The notes below the pieces were generated by a model. It did not search any database and was not told the origin of the DNA. It saw only the letters and a list, made by a program, of their open reading frames with translations. A program made the translations under genes and the position numbers. From assembly GCA_035041965.1 (NCBI GenBank), contig JAPYMA010000487.1, positions 155,685 through 219,684 on the forward strand: a stretch of 64,000 bases of DNA. The letters are read 5' to 3'. Source of the stretch: Anisakis pegreffii. Its lineage: Eukaryota; Nematoda; Chromadorea; Rhabditida; Anisakidae. Shown in pieces: positions 1 through 12,765 of the stretch; the stretch's first letter is position 1; every line of letters starts with the position of its first letter.

Positions 1-683
1 TACCAATACACTCAAAGTTCACAACAGTTTGCATCTTCATTTTCTATCCAAATCCAAAATCTTGACAGCTCATTGTTTCGAAATAAATTTTCAGCGATTT
101 TTTAACGCATTCCTTCTCTAGACATCACTTTTAAGCATGGACAGTATTCTTGTTTATCATTTCTTTGATTAGCAATTTTTTGGTTTGTATCGATCGTATT
201 TCAAGCTGTTGCATATATACATGAGAATAATGTTTCTGTTTTTTTTGGCTTTTGCTTTCTATGGACGTTCTTGGGATTTCCAATCGCAGTACCAATGATT
301 TTTTACGGAAAATTTATGGCTGGATATTGCCTGTGCAGTGCACAAGACTAATTATGAAACAACACGAACGCAATTCTTAGAATTGAATTAGACAACATTT
401 CAACATTCTCTGTAATTTTGTTTCCAATAAATTCAGTAAGACATTATTATTTATGAACTGTAAGTGCATTCATTCACAACGAAATTATCAAAACCTAATT
501 ATCCATTGCATTTATTGCTTCAAAGACGCTATTCGTCTGTCTGATCAGCTTCAAGCACGCGAAGAGATTTCACAGGAATATGTTTACCAAACGTTCCATA
601 AATCTTTCGCTTTTTTAAAGGAACCAAAAGCTTATTCTTAAAATAATTGCCGTTAAACCAATTACAATTCGCGTGTTTTGCAG
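1..683. other. No supported gene
   Basis: I see no convincing exon here. A 62-codon open frame ending at 641 lacks splice signals and family resemblance. If the helix-loop-helix exon that follows belongs to a longer gene, its earlier exons are either left of the window or missing, because no basic-region sequence is recognisable in this stretch. Confidence 0.4.
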
Positions 684-874
684 TCATGTTCAATCAAGAT
701 TCTTTGCGAAAACGTATTCGTTGTCTTTCTCCAAACGCTCAACTGACAAAAACAGAAATTTTAGCAATGAATTTCAATTATAGGCTCGTTTCATATCTTG
801 TCGAACGAGCTAAGCATCAGTGTGCATGTCCAGTCATCGACGAACGCACAATAATGATTTTCAAAGAAGATTAG
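684..874 (+). CDS. Possible last exon of a helix-loop-helix-like protein (partial)
   Basis: An acceptor TTTTGCAG precedes 684, and the frame then stays open to TAG at 872-874. An AATAAA lies near 1042. The translation contains SLRKRIRCLSPNAQLTKTEI followed by LAMNFNYRLVSYLVERA. This has the spacing of the end of helix 1, the loop and helix 2 of bHLH proteins (LR..I....LTK.EIL......V.YL). No basic DNA-binding segment is seen upstream, so either an earlier exon is missing or the protein would not bind DNA. Two other frames in the next 17 kb (8.2 and 17.4 kb) have a vaguer version of the same pattern. Assignment rests on pattern reading only; a chance open frame is possible. Confidence 0.33.
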
Positions 875-1767
875 CGATAAACTAAACCATAGTGATTTTT
901 TCCCGGGCATATATATACATTACCGAATAGCTACTTTCATTTGTTATTTTTACGGAGACTTAATGCCGAACGAATTTTTTTCTGCGGCTCGAACAGGACT
1001 CTATAGCATAAACATATATCACTCATTCAGTATGAGCAGAGCAATAAATGAGCCATAAAGCATTCGAATTCGTTTTGCTATATAAGCAATTAGGAATTTG
1101 CTGAAGACGGTGTAGCTTAATGGTATGTTTATGAAGATCTTCAACTTACTATTTGATCTCACCGGGTGCATAATGTAGTTGGAACATATGTTTTGGAAGA
1201 TCGCCGCTGTCTTTAACTACCCGTACACAGTACAGAATACATGAGAGCACTTTGATGAATAAGTTGAAAAGTCGAATCCGGAAACCTGAAAGCTCATAAA
1301 AGTGATGACATCGAATAAGCTGGCGTTGTTGTCATAAGTAAGTTGACAATCGGTTTTGTTTGTCTGTTCAACGACAACATACAACTCTTAAACAATAAGT
1401 TTCCTTGGCTTTATAAGCAAATCTCTCGCTTCCTTCTAATTATATTTTATTGTTTGTGAACGTTTGCATCCTCAATTTGTATAATGTCCCGTTGGCTGAC
1501 TAAATTTCAACCACAAAAGCAGTTTCAGCGTCAACGTTATGAGATTGTAACACTCTGTTTTGTGAGAATTGTACTCCGACTTCTCGAGCTTCTCACTATT
1601 CGTTTTTGATCAGAGTCTTTACAAAATGCGATACTTGTTGTAACACTTTCTTATAGATTTCTGGTGATATGCTTTCAGAAAGTGATGATTTCAATTCAAC
1701 AATAGTATAGGCACACATATCTTGCTGATTGGATCAACATAATGTAGCGATGACGTGTATATACTAC
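875..1767. other. Intergenic; nothing supported
   Basis: AT-rich sequence. An AATAAA near 1042 could end the transcript of the exon at 684-874. A tRNA A-box-like string (GTGTAGCTTAATGGTA, from about 1110) has no matching B box or cloverleaf at the right distance. Confidence 0.4.
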
Positions 1768-2060
1768 TTATTGATTCATACACATGTGATCTAAAATTTG
1801 CTTGCAAAAGCATATGGTCTGCTGGTATGTTTCGTATTCGTCATCCCGAATCAGTTGCAGTATCAATTTTACACAATTGCGAACGTGCGAAATCCGTTGA
1901 AGTGCTAACGGAATAGATATAACATAAAATTTTGATGGATTATAACAAATACAAGCGAATATCATGGAAGAATAAAGCCCAACTCGTTGTGACATTTTCC
2001 ATGTAAAATTGTTGCAATCGAGATTTGAGACTCTGTTCGTTGCCATACTGCATACGAGCA
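1768..2060 (-). CDS. Candidate terminal exon, unknown protein
   Basis: On the minus strand an acceptor ATTTTCAG is followed by a frame open for 97 codons to a TAA at 1768-1770. The product is Cys-rich near its start, hydrophobic in the middle and helical-looking at the end (ALQRISHVRNCVKLILQLIR, then a short Cys/His tail). I do not recognise the family and found no matching upstream exon. The combination of a good acceptor and an open frame of this length is the only support. Confidence 0.27.
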
Positions 2061-5000
2061 CTGAAAATTTCTTTTGAAATGAGCAATTAACCACTTAAAA
2101 TTCCTTTAGTAATCTTTATTGCTTTAGAATTTTCTCACTAAATTCCAAAAAAAGAGAATTGAATGATTTCATTTGCGATTCTTGTCACCGAGGATGTCAA
2201 CTCTATCCACGAACATTACGCCATTATCAAATGCAAATCGAAATGAATATTATCGACTTTTCAGTTCACTGTTCGAATCTCTATTGACGATCCATTAACC
2301 GATGTATTATACGAATCAATTCATTTTGGATCTAAAATGCTTTCAAATGAAAGTGTTAATATAAGCGGATCTTTGGTTTCTTTGTGTGAAAAAAAAACCA
2401 CAAAAAAAGACTGAATCGAGGTGATAAACATCCAATGAAGAAATGCAATAAATACCAACAATATGCGACGTTTACGACTCCAGCTAAACGTCAACATTGT
2501 TAGAGGCTAGCAGCCGGAATCAAGCCGTGAATTAGACTGAGACTAAGGCTGAAGACTGGCTTGATGCGGACAAAGTAAACAACAGGATCGGATAAATCGA
2601 TCATGAGGATGCGCTTTATATGGAGCGTTAGGTCCCTCCTTCTTACTCGTGTTGTCAATCATTCGAATAGCCACATTCCATGCTATTTAATTATTGCCAT
2701 ACATTCCTTGCCATTTAACTGCTAGCGTTCAGTTGTTTGTTGGATTCTATGTCAAAGTTTAGGCATACCTCATTGATTCGCTCAATTCTATACCTACTAA
2801 ACAACCCAACATTTTTTCCAAAATAATCAACCCGTAATTCTTCAAGAATCTATTTCGTTTCCTTCCTTTTCATTTGTTTACATGTTTTCACCAGTGCTAT
2901 TCACTAATCCCTTCTATCATTCACCATTCATTCATTATTCTCAGCAATATGGAGCACTGCACACTGTTAAAAATAACGAATTCGATAAAGGACTGATAAA
3001 ATGATTCATATGAACATTCATATTTTATGTTAGATTGATAATAATTCGCAGCAGCTCGCATCAATCAGGCTGTCCAACAAGAAGTTTTTATTGAAACCTA
3101 AGCGGTAAGTCTTGTGGTAGTTAATTGTTCAGATCATGAAAATGAACGTCTCTCTTCATGATTATGCGCCAATTTTTCCGTACATTCCAGCTGAAAATTC
3201 CCAACAAATGCGCTGATAAATGTATGCTGTTCAACGTTGACTTCTCAAAGAGAAAAAAGCCGTTTTCTAAATATTCTTTTCATGCAATTATGACTGGTAT
3301 AAAAATTGAGAAAATTCAATAGATCAATTCAATATAAGCAACAACAAAATGCAATTTGTGTGCATAAATTTATGTGCATAATACAGAGCTCGAATGAGCA
3401 CGTTCCTTTTCGATTGTTCACTAGTGTTATTGGCTCTCACCAACAAATGCGCTGACAGGAAAGTAATAAAATGAGACCTCCCTAAAAACTAGCACTTTGA
3501 GGTTCGTTGCAGAAATATTCTCTCTGAATATGGCCGTTGATTATTTAGTGCAACGAAATAAAACATCTTATGTCGCAATTGATCAACGTTGTTCTGTTTG
3601 GATAACGCGAAAGGTTAAGAAATAATGTGATGAATGATTACAAAAACAGTTTCGACATTGAGTTCGAATGCACTTTACCGAACAAAAGTTTGGAGTTTCG
3701 CTTCTTTATCGTTTTTTTTTTCGAAGTGTAAATCGAACTAATATTTTTTGGTCAGAAAAGCGCTCTGAGCAACTTACGTATTTAATTTATTCACAATACC
3801 AGTCACTGGTAAAACATCAGAGAGTTGTTGTACAGAAATTTTGAGAAATCACTGTCATTAAGAAAGTGCAAAGAATTCAATCATGTAATAATAACATGTC
3901 AAATTTTTAGTTTGTTGAACAAAAAATGTACGGCGCTAATCAGCTGTTATGAGAAGTTAACAAGCTGAGAAGGATGTGTGATAACCTGAAAAATGCATAT
4001 ATTCAATGAAGAAAGTTTGAATTATGGTTTCGATAATAAGTGATTGCGAGGAACGACTCGATGATATTATGAGATCACGTAAGTTCGATGACTGATGAGG
4101 AGAAGACGAATGGCAATCATGCACTGAAAGCATCGGTTCGAAGGCTAGGAGACAGAAAAGAAAATTACGTTATTGGCTCTGATGGCTGATCATCGTTTGC
4201 GACAGACGCGGTGGATTTGCACAGGGGTGTAACGAAGCCCGCCGTTGTATCGGACGAGTCTGATATCCGACGGTGTGGAACTGTCAAATCGTTATCTTCA
4301 TCAGATTCAGACTTAAGGCTGTAGTAGTCAGCCATGATGCAAGCAGCAACAGCACTAACCGAAACACACCACCGTACTGCCCGACTATCGCTAATAGCCG
4401 TGAAGCGATGGGCGTAACAGTACTGACTGAGCGACTAAGAGCCTGGAGATGATAAACCGCATTTCAATGAGCCTAATGAAATCATCAATTAGATCGCTAA
4501 ATTTTTTGAGAATCCCAATTCATCACTGCCCATTGATCCACAATAGATCATAAAATGAACTGATGAATGAACAGCTGTTTTGAGCGGCGCGATGTCCGTT
4601 AAAAAATCTCAAAATTTAATCCGATAAAATGAACCATTTGATGTAAACCATTCGCTGGCGTGGATAAAATAACTTCTTCTCACAATCAGATTTATTGTCT
4701 TGCAAGCAAAGCGCAAGATGAAACTTCTCGCGATCAATTATTCAAATTTCGGATAAGACAACAGAACGGCGAGAAAATTTGGTATGAATGGGAGCATAGT
4801 TGTTAACTTCTGAAAGTGGGAAAAATTCTCTACAAGTCCCTCGTTTCATGGTCAATTTAACACCGATTCAATTTCATTCGGTTGAAAATGATTGAAAGCA
4901 AAGAGGAATTTCTTTTTCTGGTTAGTAGTGTTGCACAAAATTTGAAGTGGAACCGTGCTGAATTGTCACGCATTCATTTGATGCAGTTTTTTTTTCATTC

Positions 5001-8000
5001 TGATATCTTTCATGGTCACGTTCAGCTTCATCATCAGAATGTTGATCCTCTTCAGCAATAATTTCTCCTATCGTTCACTGCATTTATCATCTTGAGCCAT
5101 AAAACTTTTATGAAGGTTCACTTTGATAGTTTCGTATGAAATAATACACCTAAAGTGAGTCCGAACAGCTGATCAATTTCTCAACATTTAACCAATAGTA
5201 CGATTTGTAAAATGAACTAACTCTCCAATTCCACGAAATCGAATTAACACAATTCAAATTTCAGAAGATATTTGGAGATTTCGCCGATTATCAATAGTTT
5301 CATGGATCGTGTATCAATTTTGACGAGTGCGCGAGTGATGTAATCGGAAAAAGCGTTTCTATAACGATGCGTCATCGAAAGCAATCGAACGAAATTAATA
5401 TGTACATCGTGATTTACGATGTAATGCACGTTGATCAATTTATTACGCGGTTTAAAAAAGATGAGGAGGGTAATTATCCACTATTTATCTGCGAGACAAA
5501 GGGCAACTTAGTGATGAAGAGGCTCACACGAGTTTATTTTAGCATCATCCACTCGGAGTACAATCAGACTCACCTTTAGGACTGCACTCACGTCTAACGT
5601 AAGTTTAGACTCAGTCTTACGCTTACTCTTTAGTGAAGGGGAGAGGTAAGGGGAGGTTAAAATGAACTCATCTAAGACTATATATCCAGCTTTGCAGATT
5701 ACCAATTGGTTAACACAGGCTCAGTTCATTGAAATCGAACATTAGGACGGTTTTAAAAAACGTCAGCTATTTAAAGGGGATTTGAAGGAAATTTAAAGAA
5801 ATGAATCGAATTTCTATGGAAGAATCTTCATCGTTTTTGCATTGAAATGCGATTTATTCCTTTCATTTGAGTTAATACGACTGAACGAATTTCAGCCGTA
5901 TTAACTCGCATGAAAGAATGAAAGAATACGGAAACAGACAGCGAAAATTTCCTCAACTGTAAATGTTGATAAAATATATGAATGGCTGACTCGCATTATT
6001 TCACTTGTCGGAGTTTCATCCTCACGGTTCGTTTCCATAGATATTCAGCTTTCTATGACAATTATCATTGGTCAATTCAAAGAAGAGACTATATGCCTTA
6101 GCTAATCTAAGTACTACAAACCGTTATTTTTCCCCTGGCGATCATTCGTTGTGAATGAAGATAATTTGTTTCTTGATACACCAATCGAACCGCCACAGCA
6201 CAAAAACATTTACAAATCAAGTTATTGGCCATCACTTGGCGTTTTTAACTTGACTGTGAACTCCTTTATCAATTAAATGTTTGTATTTTCTGGAACCGTT
6301 AAGTCACTCACAATTAACACATTAGGGTTCAAATAGGGCATGGAATCCTCGAAACCCGACTTTTGAATCCTAACAAGGGAAGGAATTTTCGGAAAAATTT
6401 TGTAATTTCATGATTTCATAAAGACGGCATTCTACGCTTTTTGTTGATACACTGGTCTTGAATCGAACATCAATCATTCTCAGTTCATTTACATTCAGCA
6501 ATATTTGTCAACAAAAAAAGAGGACAAATGCTGCTTTCCGAGAGCGTCGTATGTTGCGATGAAAGTCACGACGTGAATCGTATAATAATTTTCGAAATGC
6601 ATTTTCACGAACAAACGAACGAAAGTGCTGCAAATAAAGGAAAATTGCTAAGATCGATGATTCTGCCACTGATAGACATCGAATGAGACTCTTTACGATT
6701 AGCATTTTCTTTTTCACCTACAAAAGCAATTCAATAAACATGCTTCTTACGTTTCTCAATCATCATTAAATTGTATTCTTTGAATATTTGAACAGAACGT
6801 TAATCTTTATTCCGTTTCGTTTGCTACAATGTTGATGATGATTCCAATTTGTTAACGGTTCTCTTATCACAATTTTTTATATTTTTTCTATCTGAATTCC
6901 ATCGTTTCTAATACCTCACACAATTTAACGACATTTTTAATGAAAACTTTTGAGATTTTCAAAAAGAAGTGTTGAGAAGAATTTTTATGATTTCCCTTCA
7001 TTTCATGCATAAAGAACCGAAAACATCCGCTGAAAAAATTCATAGAAAAAGTTGTCAGAAGTTGTCACGTGAAATTTAACTGCTGATTTTGTTTCTGAAT
7101 TGTATTGCTGTTGCTATGTTGATGTCTTCCTTGTTTCCAGATTTTAAAGTGCTATTTCCTGTAGTATTCACTGAATGAATTGTTTTACAATTAATTATGA
7201 ATGCGCTGATTGAAAGAAAGCCAATGCAGTGAACACGTGAATGAATTACATTTTTAAAGTTATTGTGTCCTAAGATTATCCTGAGATTGAAAAATGCTCG
7301 AGATTTTACAAGCATCAAGTTGGATGAGACGTATATCAGGAAGATGCAAAAAAACCCATGAAAGATTTTAGTTACATTGGCAGAAATTGATTCACAATTG
7401 ATTCAGAAACAATCCATGCAGAATTTCCGTTGAAAATATCGCAAGTAGTGAAGCTCGTGCGTTGCGCTCGAACATTTTAGTGGATGAGAAATCGAACGTT
7501 CCGCTTCGTTGTTTGCGGTCGAATTTTTTGGTTTAATCTTTGATGCGATCCATTCATTCTATCACAAGAAGATTTATGTAGTTGTTGTGGAATTTTACAG
7601 CAACCAACAACATCCTCAGCTGCACGAGGTGCTCGAAATTTTAGTATAAAATAATAAATGCTGACTGCCGCTGTTCAATGCTCACGTTCTCTGTTTCACC
7701 CTTCAAGTGCTGATGCAGAGTGCAAGATGAAAGCAACAACTACTCATGTGTGCGTAATGCACAAATAGGTTTAAGGAACACATGAACAACATGAGTATTT
7801 TTGATGGAAGCGACATGGCATATCCAACGAAAGCGTATTTCATCGATGAATATGGCAAAGAGTAACGTTTATCCAGAAATTTTGTTTATGCAACCATCGA
7901 AATTAGCTGAATTCATGAGATTAGTAGACAACTGCTTAAAGGCAACTGACTTCGACTTCATCCTTTAGTTTTCATTCCCTTTCCAAACTGCACACCAACA

Positions 8001-8219
8001 AATGATTTCTTCATTTCTCATTGGTTGCAGTAGAAAATTCGAAATTCTTAAATAGCTCAACACGGTTGGTGGCCGAAAATTTTATTACGGAAGTGAATGT
8101 TTGCCTAACTCATTCCGTGTTCATATTGAAATGATTAATGCATTGTGGCTCAAAATCCATCAATGTAGGTCATAAAACACGAAGTTAGTGAGGATAAAAC
8201 TAAAGATTTTGCACATTTT
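2061..8219. other. Long non-coding stretch
   Basis: No coherent exon chain was seen on either strand. The stretch holds ordinary AT-rich sequence, a GC-richer block at about 4.08-4.45 kb with no recognisable content, and the fold-back at 5860-5916. Short open frames here overlap each other on opposite strands and lack paired splice sites. Confidence 0.45.
5860..5916. repeat. Short fold-back hairpin
   Basis: The arms 5860-5879 and 5897-5916 are reverse complements over 20 bases with two mismatches, separated by a 17-base loop. Stem length and loop size overlap those of small RNA hairpins, but the pairing does not extend beyond the arms. It could equally be a remnant of a palindromic repeat. 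Confidence 0.55.
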
Positions 8220-8459
8220 GCTTAAAAACGATTGCAATTATTTGAACACAAACATAATATTGTGTCCACTACATTAATGCTACTAAGAGAGCTCATATTG
8301 AAAAGTGCATTTAAAGATCTCCAAAACATTGTCAGTCACTTTCTGAGTCAGCACAATCAGTTGTCAGTTTCTAAATCAGTTCTCGAAATGAAAAACTTTC
8401 GGCAACTGTTGTTGATTACTCGTTTTTTAGAGAATTTCGAAAACATTCCAAGGAAATGA
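8211..8459 (+). CDS. Weak open frame, vaguely helix-loop-helix-like
   Basis: The frame is open up to TGA at 8457-8459, with no in-frame ATG near its beginning. The middle reads LKSAFKDLQNIVSHFLSQHN and continues LSVSKSVLEMKNFRQLL. This has a helix-loop-helix rhythm (AF..L..IV....LS.S..L). The region before it is not basic. A decayed copy or chance are both likely; I would not call it a gene without expression data. Confidence 0.17.
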
Positions 8460-9398
8460 TTCAAATGGAACATCGAACAATCGATTCAAAACAAATGAAT
8501 ATAGTAGCTTCACCAAGTTCGGCATAAGGGATCAAATTGAATTATGTAGATTATTGCATTGCAGAATATTATGATGTGTTGAATACTAATGTCAAGAACG
8601 CTGTGGAATCAGCATAGGAAATCCAATGGACTGTCATGAAAATGAGCAGTTTTTAACGATATGGTTCTTATTGCTTGAGCAGAAAAATTGGAAGAAATAT
8701 GAGCAAAATAATTCAGCTGAGAGCATCGAATCGTTCAGAGAATGATTTACTTCCTAACCAACATTCATGTTCCTCCACAAAGCGATCATAAATCACTGAT
8801 TGCATCTTTAAAACGAGGACAACGACGTTGAGAAACGACGATGGAATAATTCATGGTGTAATCATCTTGAGACCACTGAATTCTCAAATGGTTCCAACAT
8901 CATCAAGCGCTCATTGTTTTGCTCACATACGAATGGCCGAGCTTGTTGTTCAATTTCGTTGAAGTAATTTTTTCGCTCAAATTTCTTTGAGGGTAATCCA
9001 TTTTGTTCAAAATCAGTAGAACTCGCTGCTCAAGAGCACTCATAACTTCCTAACAAACCTATTTGAAAATGCAAAGATGGAGCGATTGGGTCTTAATTGG
9101 CCTTATCATTTTTTGATCAGTTCAAGACGAGAGTTTATCGGGAAGAAAACTGAGAAAACAGGTGCATGAAAAAACTACAATTAAGAGAAGGGTGATGAAA
9201 AAATGCAAATATTGTAAGAGACTAGAATTCCAATGCGAACAACATTTGCAACATAGCAACAAATATCGCATCGTAGTGTATCGTCTCAAAAAAAAAAAAC
9301 GGCACGTTGATTAAAAAATGCATCTAATCACAACGAAGTAAATCTCGTCAATCAACTCAACGAAGGATCAGCGTTCACTCAACCAAGCAAATACTCAC

Positions 9399-9704
9399 AT
9401 TCGCAACTGCCCTTTTGCAGGTCGTTTTTGGTCCAAATCATCGAGTCGCATCGAAATCGGCGGTATCACATCCGATCCAACTGCACCATTACTTCCAAGC
9501 ATTCTGTGCCTGCGCTGAAAGCTCTTTAGAGTAAAGAACGGTTCGGTTAAAGAAGGCAATCATCAGTGATGAATCAATGTACCAAATAAATGAAGATGTT
9601 CAAGCCCAACCCGCAGTGATCAAAATGACGCATAGGGTCAGCAGCAGAGAGGTGCGACGAAAAAGAAATTTTACGGAATGTATTAGTAATTCATGATATT
9701 GCAT
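9399..9704 (-). CDS. Candidate small gene with a signal-peptide-like first exon
   Basis: Two minus-strand exons are proposed. The second (9514-9399) has a clean TTTCAG acceptor and GTGAGT donor. It encodes a polar 39-residue segment beginning RRHRMLGSNG and containing LDQKRPAKGQLR, whose KR pair could be a processing site. The first starts at ATG 9704-9702 and encodes a hydrophobic run RTSLLLTLCVILITAG, as in a signal peptide. The joining donor is unclear: GTCATT after 9630 keeps the frame, while GTTGGG after 9611 does not. The second exon ends in phase 2, so further exons are expected at lower coordinates, but I could not identify them. A neuropeptide-type precursor is one possibility, inferred only from the layout. 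Confidence 0.38.
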
Positions 9705-10053
9705 GATCTTCAATGGCGAGAGATAATGCTTACTTAAGAATGAAAATGAGTTGTTTGCAATTAGTTTTATCACTGATTGTTTGTTTCATTTAGCACTGAA
9801 ATGCATCTTAAAACACCAGATCACAATCCTGATTCCGTACGCTACATTGCACTGATGTTTTCAATGTACACTAATTTATGATATTTTCGAGACATTTTTC
9901 TTTTATATAATGCACTAAGTGTTGGCATTTCTTGAAATCGTCTAAAGTCAAAACAAAATTGTTTCTCTTTGAAGCGGTCTCGTTAAATTCAATTGCTCTC
10001 GAAATGTCAGTGTTGTGTCAGTCTTTATACTAATATAATGAAATGCCATTTGC

Positions 10054-10530
10054 AGGTGTATGGAAGTGTCCATTTTTGTCAGGATGAATCATGCGATAGC
10101 GATGAACTGCACAGAGACCGAGTGTAGAATTTATGGACTGATTAGAGAACGGAAGCTGGGGGCATGCACTTGTCGAACGGCATAGGGTGGTATTCACATG
10201 AACCATCGAGTGATATCGAAAGACAACCAATGTGCAAATGAACTGGCAAAGGAATGCCTTCGAAAAGGTCATGCAGTGAAGGTGTGTATGAATGGCGAAT
10301 AATCGAGAAGTAGCAATGGAAAGAACTTGACAGACGACAGTACATCAAGACGGCATGCTTCGAGGACTCGAGCGTTCGGTGTGCAAAAATTCCTTCCAAC
10401 CTCCACGCACTGTCGTTTGGCCGAGAATCGTCGTAAATGTACGTCTTCAATTTGTCCTCGTCGTCGAACGCGAATATTTGAGTATGTCTGTCTGAGGCGC
10501 ATCACCTGTGTCCGTCCAGTGGGTTAGCGT
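10054..10530. other. GC-richer block with open frames on both strands
   Basis: Composition rises to roughly half GC, and frames of 66-102 codons overlap on both strands. A TTTGCAG acceptor at 10053 and a GTGTGT donor after 10281 exist on the plus strand, but every plus frame between them is stopped. The block may hold exons, but neither strand nor frame can be chosen from sequence alone. Confidence 0.2.
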
Positions 10531-12474
10531 CAACATTTCATTCAGATGCACTCGCATGCTTATCGATTATTCATACATTCATTGATAGTGTTTTCACGCA
10601 GATCGCAAAACATGGAATACAGCTTTACACGGTACAGTGTAATCGATAAACGAATTATTTTATTGACGAAATCATGCTTCATGCTTGAATCATCACAACA
10701 ATCTTCATCACCATTACAACAATCAATATTAAGCAACTAAAAATTCAAACTCGACTTTCACCGCAGTGAATGCCCTTCATTGCATTTTTTCATGGAACTA
10801 TTTAATTTCACGTGTTCCTTGAGGGGACACCTTTTTCAAATGAGACTATACAATAGGTTATGGGTACGAGATGCCTTTTTGAATATCACCTTGCCGATTG
10901 AAAATGCCGTTCTCGACTCCTTGGACCTGATACGCTCAACGACGAATGGAAAATGATCGAACAAGTCAATGGTCATCTACTTATACGAATATGCATCTCC
11001 TACGATATTTCTTGCTATATACCGTACGCTTTCAAGTAATCTTGATTGAAGTCGTACTCGCAATGAATGTAATTTAGCCATCAGCGAATTTAACCTGAAT
11101 AAGTTCAAATATTTCTTCTCCAACACAGTGTTGAAGGCATAGAACTGTTTACAACAACATCCCACGTCCTTACATGCTCCATCCTTAAATGCCTTCAAAA
11201 AACGGTTACGGATTCCATCAACACATTCAATTGGCTTTATCTTGCTGATAAAAATGTGGTATTAAAATATTTATCAATTTGAAGTAGTTACTTGATAGGT
11301 TTATTGATAGTATTCGTATACTCTACATTCCACGCTTATTTTCTTACAATCTTTTAGATATCCTTTGCATTTATTTCTTATTTACGGCAAAATGTTCGGT
11401 TTTTTTCTTAACCACGCAACCTACTGCTTTCACTATTACCTTACTGTGGTCAGTATCATAAGTTTGTTCTTGCTATCATTATATTACATCGTTTGGAAAA
11501 ACTATTTCACTTACATTATTTACCTTCTTTTCAACACTAAAACTTTACCGAAATCATTCATTAGAAGCAATGCAATGCTGTTATTCCTGTTCTTTTTCCA
11601 TCCCCTCCCCAACTGTCTTTGAGCTGTAATCATAAGTAATAATTTTATCCGTTCAAACGTTTTCAATGTTTATTGTGCATATAAATAAACATTATAGTTG
11701 AAATTTAGGGATCAAATGAGCTTCGAACAGATGCCTTCAAGCAACTCTTCCAAATGCATTGCATGATTATGCATGATTACAAGCAATTAAGCAAGACCCA
11801 CTGATTGAATTTCACTAATCAATTGTATATTTGCAAGGGTTAGTGAATGATTTTGCTGAAGTTTCGACACACACACCTGAACGAACGATCATGCTTTGCT
11901 TCAGTGCTATGGCTATGCAATAACTGCATGCTTTATGAGTATATCATATCGTTTGTGCTATTGTAATGAAGATATTTAGTCACGCCAATCAATCGTTAAT
12001 AATGCCAGAGAAAAGTGAACAAATACGAGAGAAAAGTGTCTAAACGAAGTCGTGAAAAAAGAAATCATTCAAACGACACGAGCAATCTCACCTTGTTGAA
12101 GGTAGCTGAAATAAAAACCGCTCAAGTAGAAAAAACTATTGACGATCAGAAGTGATCATCTAAATATTGCATGCAAATTGTCGACAGACACATTAGGAAA
12201 TTTTCGAATTCTGCATGCATTAAAAGATGTCTGATGCGATTAAAATAGAACATCGAAAAGTGCAACACTTTCCTGGATGCATACAACAATTGCTGGGAAG
12301 TTTTGAAATTTTAGTTGTTTATCTCTATCAAAGTTATTCTTATCTTTATCAAAGTTATTCACGTCTAATATTTGCTATTGTCTTTTTCTTGCTAAAAGTG
12401 TTGCAATTTGATAAGACTTACTGTCATGATTTCTCAATCTGAAATACCTAATTTTAAATGATTTATTCGGCAAA
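10531..12474. other. No supported gene
   Basis: AT-rich, with scattered short frames such as 11365-11622, which translates to a low-information Phe/Leu/Tyr-rich string. A small direct repeat, TATCAAAGTTATTC, occurs twice near 12.33-12.36 kb. Confidence 0.4.
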
Positions 12475-12765
12475 ATGAAAAGAGTCCACCAAAAATGTCC
12501 ACCACAGTGGTTTTACACGATTAATCAGCAGCAACAAATTGTAAAGGTTGCGGCCAACTTGAACGCTGAAAAGAAAACGCCAGAATCACTGAGCGCACCT
12601 TGTTCAGTTGCAATGCTAACCACAGTATGCGAATTGTTTATGTATGCATATAAGACAAAGAGCAAGCAAGATGACAAAGCGGTGAAGTGCATTGGAAATG
12701 CAACATATCGAAAGGCTTGTTATAATACTTTCAACGAATTCAATGAAACTTCAATTATTGAATGA
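12475..12765 (+). CDS. Candidate single-exon ORF, 96 aa, unknown
   Basis: A true ATG at 12475 opens a 96-codon frame closed by TGA at 12763-12765. The product is polar, with five cysteines, a Gln run (INQQQQ) and a Lys/Asp-rich middle (KTKSKQDDKA). No signal peptide or domain is recognised. Codon choice is not obviously random, but there is no splice or promoter evidence, so this is a hypothesis only. Confidence 0.22.
   Translation: MKRVHQKCPPQWFYTINQQQQIVKVAANLNAEKKTPESLSAPCSVAMLTTVCELFMYAYKTKSKQDDKAVKCIGNATYRKACYNTFNEFNETSIIE

Noticed and set aside
1105..1280. tRNA-like start GTGTAGCTTAATGGTA and a later GTCGAATCC
   Set aside because: The two box-like strings are about 150 bases apart and no cloverleaf forms, so this is not a tRNA gene.
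8740..8835. Possible second transposase remnant (LLPN followed by a stop and IFK)
   Set aside because: The resemblance to the FLPPN..SL.QPM block is too weak and no neighbouring blocks follow in order.
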